Part shown: positions 55,332 through 64,000 of the stretch, piece after piece | Position numbering within the stretch: position 1 is the first letter of the stretch | How the letters are laid out: the number at the start of each line of letters is the position of its first letter | Assembly: GCA_002835675.1 (NCBI GenBank) | Contig: PIZR01000003.1 | Location: forward strand, 1-64,000 | Source of the DNA: Bacillus sp. BA3 | Lineage (GTDB): Bacteria; Bacillota; Bacilli; Bacillales; DSM-1321 | Direction of reading: 5' to 3' | Length of the DNA: 64,000 nt | The notes under the pieces: generated by a model | Told to the model about the DNA's origin: nothing | Seen by the model: the letters and a program-made list of their open reading frames with translations, nothing else | Database searches by the model: none | Position numbers and translations under genes: made by a program

Positions 55332-56525
55332 TCACATATATAACCCGGCCAAGAAAATCCCAAGCGACTTCTGATAAATCTCATCGAACTGTGATATAGG
55401 GAGGGGATTCGTTCCTTTGCCCAGCTCCACGGTAAACCCCGGCCTGCGCCAATCCTGAATGAACCAATCCTTATACCCTGCGTAACTATTGGCAGATTTG
55501 ACAGGCTCATATCCACTGACCCTCGCAAACTCATTGACTATCGTTTCCGATTCGGGCGGTTCCAAACCTTCAAAACCCCAATAAATGACCTCTCCTTGGG
55601 TATGGAACGCAAGGACTTTGCCAAAGTCACGTTTTCTTGTCAACTCAGACATTGCAATGGCTTCTGGCTGTGTAAGCGGCCCTTCCCCGGGATAATTCGC
55701 CGGACCTGGCTCCGTTACATTATTGCGTTCTTTTTCCAGTTCCCATTTGGCGGGAAATTGATCATTCAGATCCACCCCGTTAATATTTGCCTTCCAGCCA
55801 GAGAAGTCTTCGCTTCCGTTATTCCATTCCAAGAGCCGTCGTCTCAATGACTCATCTGCAGGCGGGCCTTTAAGAACCAACTCCACTCCGTCCGGATTCA
55901 CCATTGGGACGATCGACAGCATCGTCTGTTGATAAAAAGGAAACAGAGATAGACCGCGGATGTCAGCCTGATTCGTGATTGCGAGTAAATAATCATTTAA
56001 AAAGGTCATGATCACAGGCGTCGTTATCCACTCATTCGCATGAAAGGAACCATTGTAGTGAACTCGTTTGTTACCATTCCCAATCAGCACTTCGGGGATA
56101 TCCCTTTCAAGCACCGAGTCCCCGATGGGGGAGGTTTTAATAAATGGATAGATAGTTTTCAAACGTCTTACATCGGTCATCATCGTCTCATAATCATATT
56201 CCCGATTTCCTTGAATAAGCCTCCACGTAATCCTTAATGGCACAGAAATTGTCTGACCGACTTGCAGGGCATTCGGGTTGAGATTGGGGTTAGCCAAAAA
56301 TAGGGCATCCAATGAAAGATTACGTGATCTTGCAATTGCCCATAACGAATCGCCTTGCTTAATACTATAGCCGGTCGTCGTAAAGCCAGGAATTTTGATT
56401 TGTTGGCCAATCATAAGTGCAAGTGGATCAATCCCACTATTGGAATCAATGATAAGTTGGTAATTCACCTTGAATAATTGGCTATAATACCACAAGGAAT
56501 CATTCTGCCGCACAAAAACGTCCAT
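55332..56525 (-). CDS. Gamma-D-glutamyl-diaminopimelate peptidase, LysM-M14 type
   Basis: A 397-residue protein with two N-terminal LysM domains (about 1-48 and 50-95, the second with GDSLWAIARSRNLSLDALF) and an M14 zinc carboxypeptidase domain (about 105-395). Zinc ligands are in SFHANEWIT and later LAFHTQG; the catalytic Glu is in FTVELGKG. It cleaves stem-peptide bonds of peptidoglycan, as in YqgT/ENP1-type enzymes of sporulating Bacillus. No signal peptide is seen, which fits a mother-cell or spore enzyme. ATG 56525 follows GAGGAGGT. Confidence 0.88.
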   Translation of the reverse strand: MDVFVRQNDSLWYYSQLFKVNYQLIIDSNSGIDPLALMIGQQIKIPGFTTTGYSIKQGDSLWAIARSRNLSLDALFLANPNLNPNALQVGQTISVPLRITWRLIQGNREYDYETMMTDVRRLKTIYPFIKTSPIGDSVLERDIPEVLIGNGNKRVHYNGSFHANEWITTPVIMTFLNDYLLAITNQADIRGLSLFPFYQQTMLSIVPMVNPDGVELVLKGPPADESLRRRLLEWNNGSEDFSGWKANINGVDLNDQFPAKWELEKERNNVTEPGPANYPGEGPLTQPEAIAMSELTRKRDFGKVLAFHTQGEVIYWGFEGLEPPESETIVNEFARVSGYEPVKSANSYAGYKDWFIQDWRRPGFTVELGKGTNPLPISQFDEIYQKSLGIFLAGLYM

Positions 56526-56604
56526 ACTGCACCTCCTCTTAAGCAAATGTATGCTGATTTGATTTAATTATTGCCAACGCAACGCACCCTCCCCCATAGA
56601 AAAG

Positions 56605-58137
56605 TCACTCCTCAAAACGAACCAAATTGGGGGCATCATCCAGAATGCTTAGATATTGCTCAGTATTTCCATACCTACCCTCAGGGTCCAATTCCTGATA
56701 TCTTTTGAATTTCGCTATCCGATCTTCTTCTTTGACCCAGCCCAAATGCTTTAAGCGAATCTCGGATAACTTGTGAGGCAATTCAAAGACATTTTCTGCA
56801 AATCTCCCACAATGCTGCGGCCTATCGTTCCATTTGCATTCAAACCCCTCCCGATACCTGACAAGGAACGGCCGGTAATACCGGTGTGCGCACCAGCGAT
56901 CATCCTCCCTGTAATGGGTTTCATTCCAAAAGTCATATAACCGGAAGCAATATACATCGACTTCTTGATCACTTATCAGCTGCTTGACTACCTCTTTGAA
57001 TCTTTTTTCAAACATTTCATCAGCGTCAAGATTTAAAATCCACTCGGGATTCGACTTCACCGTCTCCGACCATTGCTGTTTACGAAGTTCTATTTCATTG
57101 GAGAACTTGGAGACATCATTCCTGATGATGCGTACCGGCATCCCCCTCAATACTTCTAAACAAACCTCTGCGGAATCGTCCGTGCTGCCATCATCAATAA
57201 TCACGGCTTCATCAATATAATCACGAACTTCCTCTAAAACCTTCCTTAGATAACGGTCACTTTCATTTTTGATGACCATGCTCAGCGTTAATTTGGGACT
57301 GGATACCCCTGAAGCTTCCCTCTTATTATCCGTCCGATCAAGAAATTCCATCGCACCGTCCAAGTCCGAATCCCTGTATATATGATAAGCGGGCAAGTGG
57401 GTATCAACGTACATGGAAAATCCTAAAGCTGCGGCACGAATGCAAAAATGCCGGTCTTCACCCCAAAATGATAGATTCTCGATCATTTTAAAATTCACAC
57501 CTGCTTTCAACGCTTTTTGGCTGATGAGTGTACAGGCACCCAATCCCCCAACTTTATGAACACCAGGTGTTCTCATCTGTCGGATGTACGACTGATAACG
57601 TGTGGTGATCTCCGAATCCGCCAACGGTTGACCGCGTGATATCTCCCATTGGGTGTATTCATCATATAACCATACTTGAGGCCGTTCTTCGGCATCAGGC
57701 TGCCATTTTGTCCAGAAAATATTAGAGATGATATCCTTTTTGGCAGAAATAAGCTGCTTGATGGTCAGAGGGTATAGCAGGAGGTCCGAGTCGATAAGAA
57801 ATAAATAATCATAGTCTTCCTTAATCGCGTGTTCGATCATCATATTTTTGAAATCAGCGACCTTCCATACCAGATTTTCATTCCAGTAATGGGTAATGCC
57901 ATTACACACGTATACATCGCTTTGATTGGATGCCAGTATTTTGACATTGCTCCGCTCCTGACTGAAATCCTCGAGCATTTTGCTTGATCGCTCATCTTCA
58001 TTGTCATCAATGAAGAAAATGCCAAGCTCCAGTCCCTCCACATCCAACCTTTTAAGTGAGAGCAGGAACTTTTGTAAAATATCTGGTTTCTGGTAAATCG
58101 GACTGCCTACTAACACCCGATTTTTTTTACTAGCCAT
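56605..58137 (-). CDS. Two-domain glycosyltransferase
   Basis: A 510-residue cytoplasmic protein with two GT-A-like parts. The first (about 1-230) has VGSPIYQKPDILQKFLLSL and DYLFLIDSDLLLYP. The second (about 275-480) is a GT2 domain with LSMVIKNESDRYLRKVLEEV, EAVIIDDGSTDDSAEV and the DXD motif in NLDADEMF. It may build a spore-surface or cell-wall glycan, similar in layout to spore-crust glycosyltransferases; that role is a guess. Alone, no sugar-pathway neighbours. ATG 58137 follows AAAGGGTGG. Confidence 0.85.
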   Translation of the reverse strand: MASKKNRVLVGSPIYQKPDILQKFLLSLKRLDVEGLELGIFFIDDNEDERSSKMLEDFSQERSNVKILASNQSDVYVCNGITHYWNENLVWKVADFKNMMIEHAIKEDYDYLFLIDSDLLLYPLTIKQLISAKKDIISNIFWTKWQPDAEERPQVWLYDEYTQWEISRGQPLADSEITTRYQSYIRQMRTPGVHKVGGLGACTLISQKALKAGVNFKMIENLSFWGEDRHFCIRAAALGFSMYVDTHLPAYHIYRDSDLDGAMEFLDRTDNKREASGVSSPKLTLSMVIKNESDRYLRKVLEEVRDYIDEAVIIDDGSTDDSAEVCLEVLRGMPVRIIRNDVSKFSNEIELRKQQWSETVKSNPEWILNLDADEMFEKRFKEVVKQLISDQEVDVYCFRLYDFWNETHYREDDRWCAHRYYRPFLVRYREGFECKWNDRPQHCGRFAENVFELPHKLSEIRLKHLGWVKEEDRIAKFKRYQELDPEGRYGNTEQYLSILDDAPNLVRFEE

Positions 58138-58277
58138 AAATTCCACCCTTTACCGATAATTTAAGTAACTTGCCCCCAATTAATCTGACAGCATGACTTT
58201 TTTACAAACCATTTATAACTATATATTCTTACCGAACTTGTCGGGTGTCATTTATATAATGGAGCCATGCATAAACC

Positions 58278-58318
58278 AAAACAGGCATCCATTCATGAAT
58301 GGATGCCTGTTTGCATTT
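58278..58318 (-). terminator. Terminator after katA
   Basis: AAACAGGCATCCATT and AATGGATGCCTGTTT form a perfect 15-bp stem with a four-base loop; the T run after it is short. Confidence 0.85.
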
Positions 58319-58341
58319 TACTAGATTGGTAGTCCCATATT

Positions 58342-59796
58342 TTACGCTTCTTGCGGTACAGGTAAACCTAAACCTTCGGCTATGCGCGTTCCGTATTCCG
58401 GATCGGCTTTGTAAAAATGGCCGATTTGACGAAGCTTGATTTCTTCCAATTCCACAGGTTTCATTGCGCCCACGATCGTGTCAACAAGGCGGGTTTTCTC
58501 TTCGGCACTTAATAGACGGTATAAGTCACCTGCTTGGGTGTAGTGATCATCACTATTATGACCGACTTGTGCAGCTTGCCCAGTCACCTCGAAAGGAGTG
58601 ACTTTATTTTCTGTTGATTCGGCAGGGCCTCCAAAACTATTCGGCTCATAATAAACAGATCCCTTGCCATTGTCATCAGCACGCATGAAGCCATCACGCT
58701 GATAGTTATTCGCTTCCACTTTCGGACGGTTAACCGGAAGTTGGTTGTGATTCGAGCCCACACGGTAACGGTGTGCATCTCCATATGCGAATAGGCGTCC
58801 TTGAAGCATCTTGTCTGGGGAAGCTTCAATTCCCGGTACGAATGTTCCTGGTGAGAACGTGGCTTGCTCCACTTCAGCAAAGTAGTTTTCAGGATTTCTG
58901 TTCAATACCATACGACCAAGCTCGATCAGCGGATAATCTTTTTGAGACCATACCTTCGTCACATCGAATGGATCGAAACGGTATGTATCCGCATCTTCCA
59001 AAGGCATGATCTGAACATACAATTTCCATGCAGGGAAGTCCCCTTTTTCAATGGCATTGAAAAGATCTTCCGTATGGTAATCAGGGTTTTCACCTGCTAG
59101 TTTTGCAGCTAGATCCACATCAAGGTTTTTGATGCCCTGTTCTGTTTTGAAGTGGTATTTCACCCAAACGCCTTTTCCTTCAGCATTCACCCATTTAAAT
59201 GTGTGGCTTCCGAAACCATGTGTATGACGGAGTGTAGCAGGAATGCCCCGATCGGACATCAGGATCGTCACTTGGTGCAGCGATTCCGGTGAATGTGACC
59301 AGAAATCCCAAACTGCCGTAGGGTTTTTCAAATGTGTTCTAGGATCTCTTTTTTGTGTATGGATGAAGTCGGGGAACTTAATCGCATCGCGAATAAAGAA
59401 TACAGGCGTATTATTACCGACGATATCGTAGTTTCCTTCTTCCGTGTAGAATTTAACAGCAAATCCACGCGGGTCACGGACTGTATCAGCAGAACCCAAT
59501 TCACCTGCAACTGTGGAGAAACGGATAAAAAGATCTGTCTTCTTGCCCACACCATTGAAAAGTTTAGCTTTCGTGTACTGAGAAAGGTCGTTCGTTACTT
59601 CGAAAGTTCCGAATGCACCGGCACCCTTCGCATGAACTACACGTTCAGGCACACGTTCACGGTTGAAGTGGGCTAGTTTTTCCAATAAGTGTACATCTTG
59701 AATGAGCACCGGGCCGCGTTCGCCGGCAGTGATCGAGTTTTGATTATCTCCAACTGGTGCTCCCCAGCTTGTAGTAAGGTTTTTCTTATTTGTCAT
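58342..59796 (-). CDS. katA: Vegetative catalase
   Basis: A 484-residue small-subunit haem catalase. The distal His lies in [20 protein letters not shown], the conserved Asn in [12 protein letters not shown], and the proximal Tyr motif appears as [17 protein letters not shown]. It decomposes hydrogen peroxide in the cytoplasm. GGTGG precedes ATG. A near-perfect PerR box upstream shows peroxide induction. Confidence 0.95.
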   Translation of the reverse strand: MTNKKNLTTSWGAPVGDNQNSITAGERGPVLIQDVHLLEKLAHFNRERVPERVVHAKGAGAFGTFEVTNDLSQYTKAKLFNGVGKKTDLFIRFSTVAGELGSADTVRDPRGFAVKFYTEEGNYDIVGNNTPVFFIRDAIKFPDFIHTQKRDPRTHLKNPTAVWDFWSHSPESLHQVTILMSDRGIPATLRHTHGFGSHTFKWVNAEGKGVWVKYHFKTEQGIKNLDVDLAAKLAGENPDYHTEDLFNAIEKGDFPAWKLYVQIMPLEDADTYRFDPFDVTKVWSQKDYPLIELGRMVLNRNPENYFAEVEQATFSPGTFVPGIEASPDKMLQGRLFAYGDAHRYRVGSNHNQLPVNRPKVEANNYQRDGFMRADDNGKGSVYYEPNSFGGPAESTENKVTPFEVTGQAAQVGHNSDDHYTQAGDLYRLLSAEEKTRLVDTIVGAMKPVELEEIKLRQIGHFYKADPEYGTRIAEGLGLPVPQEA

Positions 59797-59867
59797 AATT
59801 GAACCACCTTTTCATTATTATTTATGTATATAATGATAAAGCTTCTCAGAAAAAAATCAATACTTAT

Positions 59868-59882
59868 TTATAATAATTTTAA
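59868..59882 (-). promoter_or_regulatory. PerR box of katA
   Basis: TTAAAATTATTATAA on the minus strand differs at one position from TTATAATNATTATAA. It lies 72 bases before katA, just upstream of a likely -35 TTGATT. Confidence 0.82.
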
Positions 59883-59899
59883 TATAATAATCAATCCAT

Positions 59900-60409
59900 T
59901 GTTTTTTTTATTTATATTATGACTTCAACAACCTCCAACATATGGAAATGCATAGTGATATAAATCGTTGAATGGTCAGCATATTGCCATAATCACATTC
60001 CTAATAATGGTATACGACCCTTATAACCAATATTCCTTCACACCGAGTGATTTTATCATTTCTCCTACCAATGGGTTAGTAATCGATAATGATGCCGAAT
60101 ATTCATAGATACTTTGCGCTACTTCACCCATCTCCTTCTATTTATCTTATAACAAACCTAAGTGTTCTCCTGTGACTTTGTTCACTTCATCTGCCTTTAT
60201 TTACATGGTGAATATAAGGATGCATAGAAACCGAATTTTCATTGCTTTTGTGGACCTTTATTTCAGCAGACCTCTTCCAGTACATGGCCTTCCCCCTTAT
60301 TTTGCTAGAGAAATTGTAAACATACTGGTTTGTGTTGGTTTGTGTTCGTATAGAAAATAAGATACTATTACGTTAAAATGACCGTCCAATAAGAGTAAGG
60401 GTGATATAT
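59900..60409. other. Intergenic region between katA and the TetR gene
   Basis: About 510 AT-rich bases with no supported gene. A frame at 60172-60360 lacks a ribosome site and reads as random sequence. The last 60 bases hold the TetR ribosome site and presumably its promoter. Confidence 0.5.
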
Positions 60410-61300
60410 ATGAATGAGCGCAAGCAATTGGTAGTTAAATATGCACACCAATTATTTATTGAAAAGGGATATCAAGCAACTTCCATTCAGGATATTTTAG
60501 ATTATAGCGGCATTTCAAAAGGAACATTTTATAACTATTTTTCTTCTAAAAGCGAATTGCTTAAGGCAGTCTTCCTAACTTCGCAGGAAAAATTCGAAAA
60601 AGAGCGGAATGAATTGCTTATTGGGCAAAACCTTGCAGATATTGAGATATTCATCAAACAATCAGAATTACAAATGCACTCCAACAAAAACAATAAAATC
60701 TTTTTCTTATATGAAGAAGTAATGATTTCAAATGATACCGAACTTAAGAACTTCATCACACATGCTAAATTCCAGCATATCCATTGGCTATCAAAACGGT
60801 TTCTGGACATTTTCGGTGCTGATAAAAAACCCTATATTTTGGACTGTGCCATTCTTTACTCGGGAATGATGCATCAAACTATTCATTTTAATGCTTTGGC
60901 TAAAGAGCCAGATTTCAACCCTACTGAAATTATCCGTTATTGCGTCGATAGGATTAAATCGATTTTCGAAGATGTCAGCCAGTCAAATGCACAGCTTTTG
61001 GAACCCGATCTCATTAAGCAATGGCTGCCAGAGTGCTTTCATTCACAGCAGGATTTTCATACTGCACTCCTGCACTCTGCAAACGACCTAAAAAAGATGA
61101 TTCTAAGGCTATGCCAAGATGATGAAGCAGAACGGGTTAAAAACCTAAAATTGATTCACTTTATCCAAGAGGAATTATTACAAAACGTTGAACCGCGAAC
61201 CTTTCTAATTGAAAGTGCCCTGCTTTCCTTAAACACCAATCCAAAATTGAAAAACACATTGGAATTAAGTGAATTTGAAAAGATCATTGCCAACAATTAA
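60410..61300 (+). CDS. TetR/AcrR-family regulator, long form
   Basis: A 296-residue regulator. The N-terminal TetR HTH (about 8-55) is clear: AHQLFIEKGYQATSIQDILDYSGISKGTFYNYFSSKSELLKAV is read across its three helices. Typical TetR proteins have 190-210 residues; here an extra ~90 residues follow the ligand domain (from LLHSANDLKKMILRL on). Ligand and targets unknown; no adjacent efflux gene. ATG 60410 after AAGGGTGAT replaces a GTG nine bases upstream. Confidence 0.88.
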   Translation: MNERKQLVVKYAHQLFIEKGYQATSIQDILDYSGISKGTFYNYFSSKSELLKAVFLTSQEKFEKERNELLIGQNLADIEIFIKQSELQMHSNKNNKIFFLYEEVMISNDTELKNFITHAKFQHIHWLSKRFLDIFGADKKPYILDCAILYSGMMHQTIHFNALAKEPDFNPTEIIRYCVDRIKSIFEDVSQSNAQLLEPDLIKQWLPECFHSQQDFHTALLHSANDLKKMILRLCQDDEAERVKNLKLIHFIQEELLQNVEPRTFLIESALLSLNTNPKLKNTLELSEFEKIIANN

Positions 61301-61369
61301 ATAGAAAAAGAAGACAAATGGGGTTCGGAATGGTCTTATCCCAAACCATGGTTTCACAACAAAACTAAG

Positions 61370-61560
61370 TTATACTAAATGGTTTTTTAGTTTTATAAAA
61401 CCTTCAATGGATTGAAGAAAACTAGCTGAAACGTTCTTTTTGAGGGTTTGTAAAATAGGAACGTTAATTTCCTCTACGGCACTCGCTTTCCGCAGGAGTC
61501 TCGTACCTTCCGTTCCAATCAACTGGACTTTTTTTAAAGATAAACTGCTCTAAGACCCTT
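61370..61560. repeat. Deleted copy of the GC-rich repeat element
   Basis: GCACTCGCTTTCCGCAGGAGTCTCG joins directly what in the 52.8 kb element are two separate CTCGCTTTYCCGC copies; the ~60 bases between them, including the GC-rich hairpin, are gone. The right part CCTTCCGTTCCAATCAACTGGA matches the full element. Nothing else is seen in 61301-61698. Confidence 0.75.
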
Positions 61561-61698
61561 AAATGGACCTTTTTCCAATCTTGGGGAATACATATCGTAT
61601 TCCTCTTTTTTTGTGACAATTCTGCAAACATATAACTGAAATTCATGAAATTTTAGTATAATGACTTGTAGTTAAGGTGACTTCAGGAGGAGTTTTTC

Positions 61699-62046
61699 AT
61701 GAACATAATTATGCGTTTTCTTATCAACGGGCTGGTATTGCTCGTTATTGACTGGCTTCTCGACTCCATCACGATTAAATCTTACGGAACAGCCTTGCTG
61801 GCGGTTTTTATATTATCAATCATGAACTTGCTAGTTAGGCCCATTCTCCAGCTTATCACATTGCCGATCACCATCCTGACGTTCGGGTTGTTTTCTTTCA
61901 TTATCAATGCCTTCACATTCCAAATCACTTCCTATGCCGTCAGTGGCTTTGTAATAAATTCTTTTTGGGGAGCTTTAATCGGATCATTGTTATTGAGTTT
62001 CATTCAAAGTCTTCTTATAAAACAGAGTAAAAAAAACCGTCAGTAG
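61699..62046 (+). CDS. yvlD: YvlD-like 4-TMS (phage holin superfamily IV) membrane protein
   Basis: A 115-residue membrane protein with four helices. RFLINGLVLLVIDWLL, the conserved NLLVRPILQLITLPITILTFGLF centre and the C-terminal helix followed by KQSKKNRQ fit the YvlD group. In B. subtilis yvlD lies in a cell-envelope stress operon (yvlABCD); the other genes are absent here. AGGAGG precedes ATG. Its stop codon lies inside a terminator stem. Confidence 0.87.
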   Translation: MNIIMRFLINGLVLLVIDWLLDSITIKSYGTALLAVFILSIMNLLVRPILQLITLPITILTFGLFSFIINAFTFQITSYAVSGFVINSFWGALIGSLLLSFIQSLLIKQSKKNRQ

Positions 62047-62155
62047 CATACTGACGGTTTCATACTTTAGACAACTCGATGAAAAATCGAATTGTCTAAA
62101 GTTTTTTTAGGATCTATATACTGAAACAGTAAGTCGAATGGTGACGGTTTTTCGT
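62035..62155 (+). repeat. Terminator split by a small palindromic repeat
   Basis: AACCGTCAG/CTGACGGTT (62035-62059) is the yvlD terminator stem but has no T tract. Right after it comes ACTTTAGACAACTCGA paired with TCGAATTGTCTAAAGT (62064-62102) and seven T residues, then at 62126-62153 a diverged second copy of the stem (ending TGACGGTTTTTCG) that carries a T tract. Confidence 0.7.
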
Positions 62156-62309
62156 ATCATTTTCATTTTCATAACAGCCTTCGATATTTCCCGGGCTATT
62201 CCCCTAAATTTCGCTAAGCATCACTAGCTGTTTTCTCTTTTTTGACAATACTTTCTTCATAACTATACAAATCAAATCGACTTCTCAGGAAATAAGTATC
62301 AATCGATTC

Positions 62310-62462
62310 ATGGAATGGAATGGCTTCTTACCGGAGTGGAATGAACAGGATCCTGTAGATGCCTTCGAGCGTAACCGAAATGAGATCACTTATAATCAAT
62401 ATTAGCATAATCGCAACCCTTTCATTGAACATCCTGAATGGGCCTCCGCCATGTGGCAATGA
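62310..62462 (+). pseudogene. Endonuclease I (Bsn/NucM type) C-terminal remnant
   Basis: An in-frame piece reads NEQDPVDAFERNRNEITYNQY, a TAG stop where a Gln codon is expected, then HNRNPFIEHPEWASAMW and a stop. This is the conserved C-terminal block of bacterial endonuclease I enzymes. The HNRNPF motif remains but the N-terminal three quarters are missing. No ribosome site. A hairpin AACAAGCTGT...ACAGCTTGT (62468-62502) follows. Confidence 0.75.
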
Positions 62463-62506
62463 TGAAACGAACAAGCTGTTCCTTATTTTTGGGACAGCTT
62501 GTCCAC

Positions 62507-62778
62507 TGTTAAATGTCTAAATTTTTAGAAAAATCACATAATTTTATTTTGTTTGTATAGCATTATAATTAGTTTCGAAAGATTATTATACGATGAAAAA
62601 TTATAGGATCACTTTCGTAGTAAGCGTTTTCATTTTTTACTTTACATTCTTCCTATTAAAATATATTATTTAGTTGTAATATTATGTGAAAAATCAATAA
62701 ATAATATGTATTCTCCTCTACTAGTGATAAAATGCTAGATAGAGAAAATTAAACTCCAACATAGAAAAGGGGAAAATT
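62507..62778. other. AT-rich upstream region of the permease
   Basis: No gene. Several TATAAT-like hexamers occur (for example around 62566 and 62685), but no single promoter can be chosen. Confidence 0.4.
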
Positions 62779-64000
62779 ATGCAAAACTCCAAAGAATCTC
62801 AACTACATAGAGGTTTGGAAGAAAGACATATCGCATTAATGTCTCTTGGCGCAGCCATTGGAGTCGGATTATTTCTCGGCTCGGCATCTGCGATTAAATT
62901 AGCTGGTCCAGCCATCATCATTTCTTATGCCATTGGCGGACTTATGATCTATCTTATCATGCGTGCACTAGGTGAAATGGCGATAAAAAATCCAGTCGCA
63001 GGCTCTTTCAGTCGCTACGCAAGCGAATTTGTCGGTCCTCTTGCCGGATATATAACCGGATGGAATTACTGGTTCGTTTGGATCGCCACTTGTATGGCTG
63101 AAATTACTGCAGTCGGAATCTATATGCAGTTTTGGTTCCCTGATACTCCGCAATGGGCTTGGGCGTTAGCCGCACTCGCCATCATGACAACGATTAACTT
63201 TCTTGCTGTAAAAGCTTACGGTGAATTGGAGTTTTGGTTCGCCCTTATTAAAATCGTAACGATCATCCTAATGATCGTCCTTGGCTTTGGAATGATCATC
63301 TTTGGACTGGGGAATGGCGGAATCGCAGTCGGATTCGGCAACCTTGTTGAAAATGGAGGATTTTTCCCGAATGGAATTTCTGGTGTCATCCTCTCGTTCC
63401 AAATGGTCATGTTCGCCTATTTGGGAATTGAAATGCTCGGTGTTACCGCAGGTGAAGTTAAAAACCCTGAAAAATCTTTAAAAAGAGCCATCGATACCGT
63501 TTTTTATCGGATTTTACTTTTTTACGTTTTAGCTCTGACAGTCATTTTATCAATCACTCCATGGGATGAAATGAATGGGGAAAACAGCCCATTCGTTATG
63601 ATGTTTGATAAAATCGGTATTCCAGGCGCAGCAGGAATCATTCAGTTTGTCGTACTGACAGCAGCCCTTTCATCTTGTAACAGCGGGATCTTCAGTACAG
63701 GAAGAATGTTATTCAACCTAGCGCAGCAAGGTGAATCACCAAAAAGTTTCGAACGTACAACAAAGTCAGGCGTTCCTGGCGTTGCCATTATCGTTTCGGC
63801 TATCGTGCTTCTTTTCGGTGTTTACCTTAACTACATGGAAGCCGATAAAGTTTTCACTTACGTCACAAGTGTCGCTACATTCGGTGCACTCTGGACATGG
63901 GGAACCATACTTGTCACACAGATCATGTCTAGACGGAAAATGAGTCAGGGAGAAAAACAAGGCTTGTCTTACAAAATGCCTCTTTTCCCATTCACTTCTT
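62779..64000 (+). CDS. Amino acid permease (AAT family), truncated by window end
   Basis: At least 407 residues, still open at the edge. The family signature is LHRGLEERHIALMSLGAAIGVGLFLGSA, followed by the usual GPAIIISYAIGGLMIYLIMRALGEMA and EMLGVTAGEVKNPEKSLKRAI. Ten or more membrane helices are visible. The sequence leans toward D-serine/D-alanine/glycine or proline permeases (AapA/ProY type) rather than the LysP-like gene at 30-31.6 kb. AAAGGGG precedes ATG. Confidence 0.9.
   Translation, partial: MQNSKESQLHRGLEERHIALMSLGAAIGVGLFLGSASAIKLAGPAIIISYAIGGLMIYLIMRALGEMAIKNPVAGSFSRYASEFVGPLAGYITGWNYWFVWIATCMAEITAVGIYMQFWFPDTPQWAWALAALAIMTTINFLAVKAYGELEFWFALIKIVTIILMIVLGFGMIIFGLGNGGIAVGFGNLVENGGFFPNGISGVILSFQMVMFAYLGIEMLGVTAGEVKNPEKSLKRAIDTVFYRILLFYVLALTVILSITPWDEMNGENSPFVMMFDKIGIPGAAGIIQFVVLTAALSSCNSGIFSTGRMLFNLAQQGESPKSFERTTKSGVPGVAIIVSAIVLLFGVYLNYMEADKVFTYVTSVATFGALWTWGTILVTQIMSRRKMSQGEKQGLSYKMPLFPFTS

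Overview
The window looks like chromosomal DNA of a spore-forming Bacillaceae bacterium of the Peribacillus simplex / P. frigoritolerans type. The first ~208 bases are the 5' end of a 16S rRNA gene on the minus strand whose V1 region fits that group. Gene content supports this: glpP/glpF/glpK/glpD, a CwlJ-type spore cortex hydrolase, an orphan sporulation-type sensor kinase, Zur, PerR, PurR and CcpA target sites, and many strong AGGAGG ribosome binding sites. It is low-GC housekeeping and metabolic DNA. I see no prophage, CRISPR array, complete insertion sequence or defence island.

Layout. 1-6.2 kb: rrn start with tandem promoters, a small membrane protein, an EamA exporter, MgtC/SapB, tRNA-Ala(GGC), an aminotransferase and small proteins. 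6.2-9.8 kb: a decayed methionine-salvage cluster (mtnK and mtnD intact, mtnB with an apparent ATA start, mtnE and mtnX as remnants, mtnW and mtnA absent). 10.5-16 kb: proline catabolism (putB, putC, putP and a PucR-type regulator), then an alanine/glycine:cation symporter. 18-23.7 kb: glycerol catabolism (glpF-glpK, glpD, glpP) with two GlpP-type leader terminators and a CcpA site. 23.8-25.2 kb: a SAM riboswitch driving a MetE-like methyltransferase. 25-34.5 kb: LysR/aldehyde dehydrogenase, a pseudo-M50 membrane protein, a CoA transferase, an amino acid permease, an M4 protease and a SET-domain protein.

34.5-44.6 kb: NagZ-like glycosidase, TrmB regulator/TSUP exporter, SDR, cyclophilin, quinone oxidoreductase, PAS kinase and a frameshifted cwlJ. 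44.6-52.4 kb: two alkaline phosphatases, the second with a six-register PhoP-box ladder, and between them a zinc-starvation cluster (COG0523 GTPase, cysteine-poor L33 and S14) with three Zur boxes and a collapsed FAD-protein pseudogene. 53-64 kb: purT under a PurR-type operator, an M14 cell-wall peptidase, a double glycosyltransferase, katA with a PerR box, a long TetR regulator, a YvlD-like protein, an endonuclease I remnant and the start of an amino acid permease.

The least explained material is non-coding. (1) A repeat family with termini like CAGACTGTAGACAAA appears to sit inside transcription terminators, between the stem and the T tract, with the stem duplicated on both sides (43.4, 46.4 and 62.0 kb, with related copies at 52.7 and 61.4 kb). 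(2) A 55-nt sequence occurs twice (43.29 and 55.02 kb), each time six bases after a -10 box; one copy has a promoter with a CcpA site in its spacer and a terminator downstream, which suggests a small RNA. (3) Three unrelated tandem arrays share a 20-22 bp periodicity, one of them inside the glpD leader. All assignments come from reading the sequence; no database search was run.
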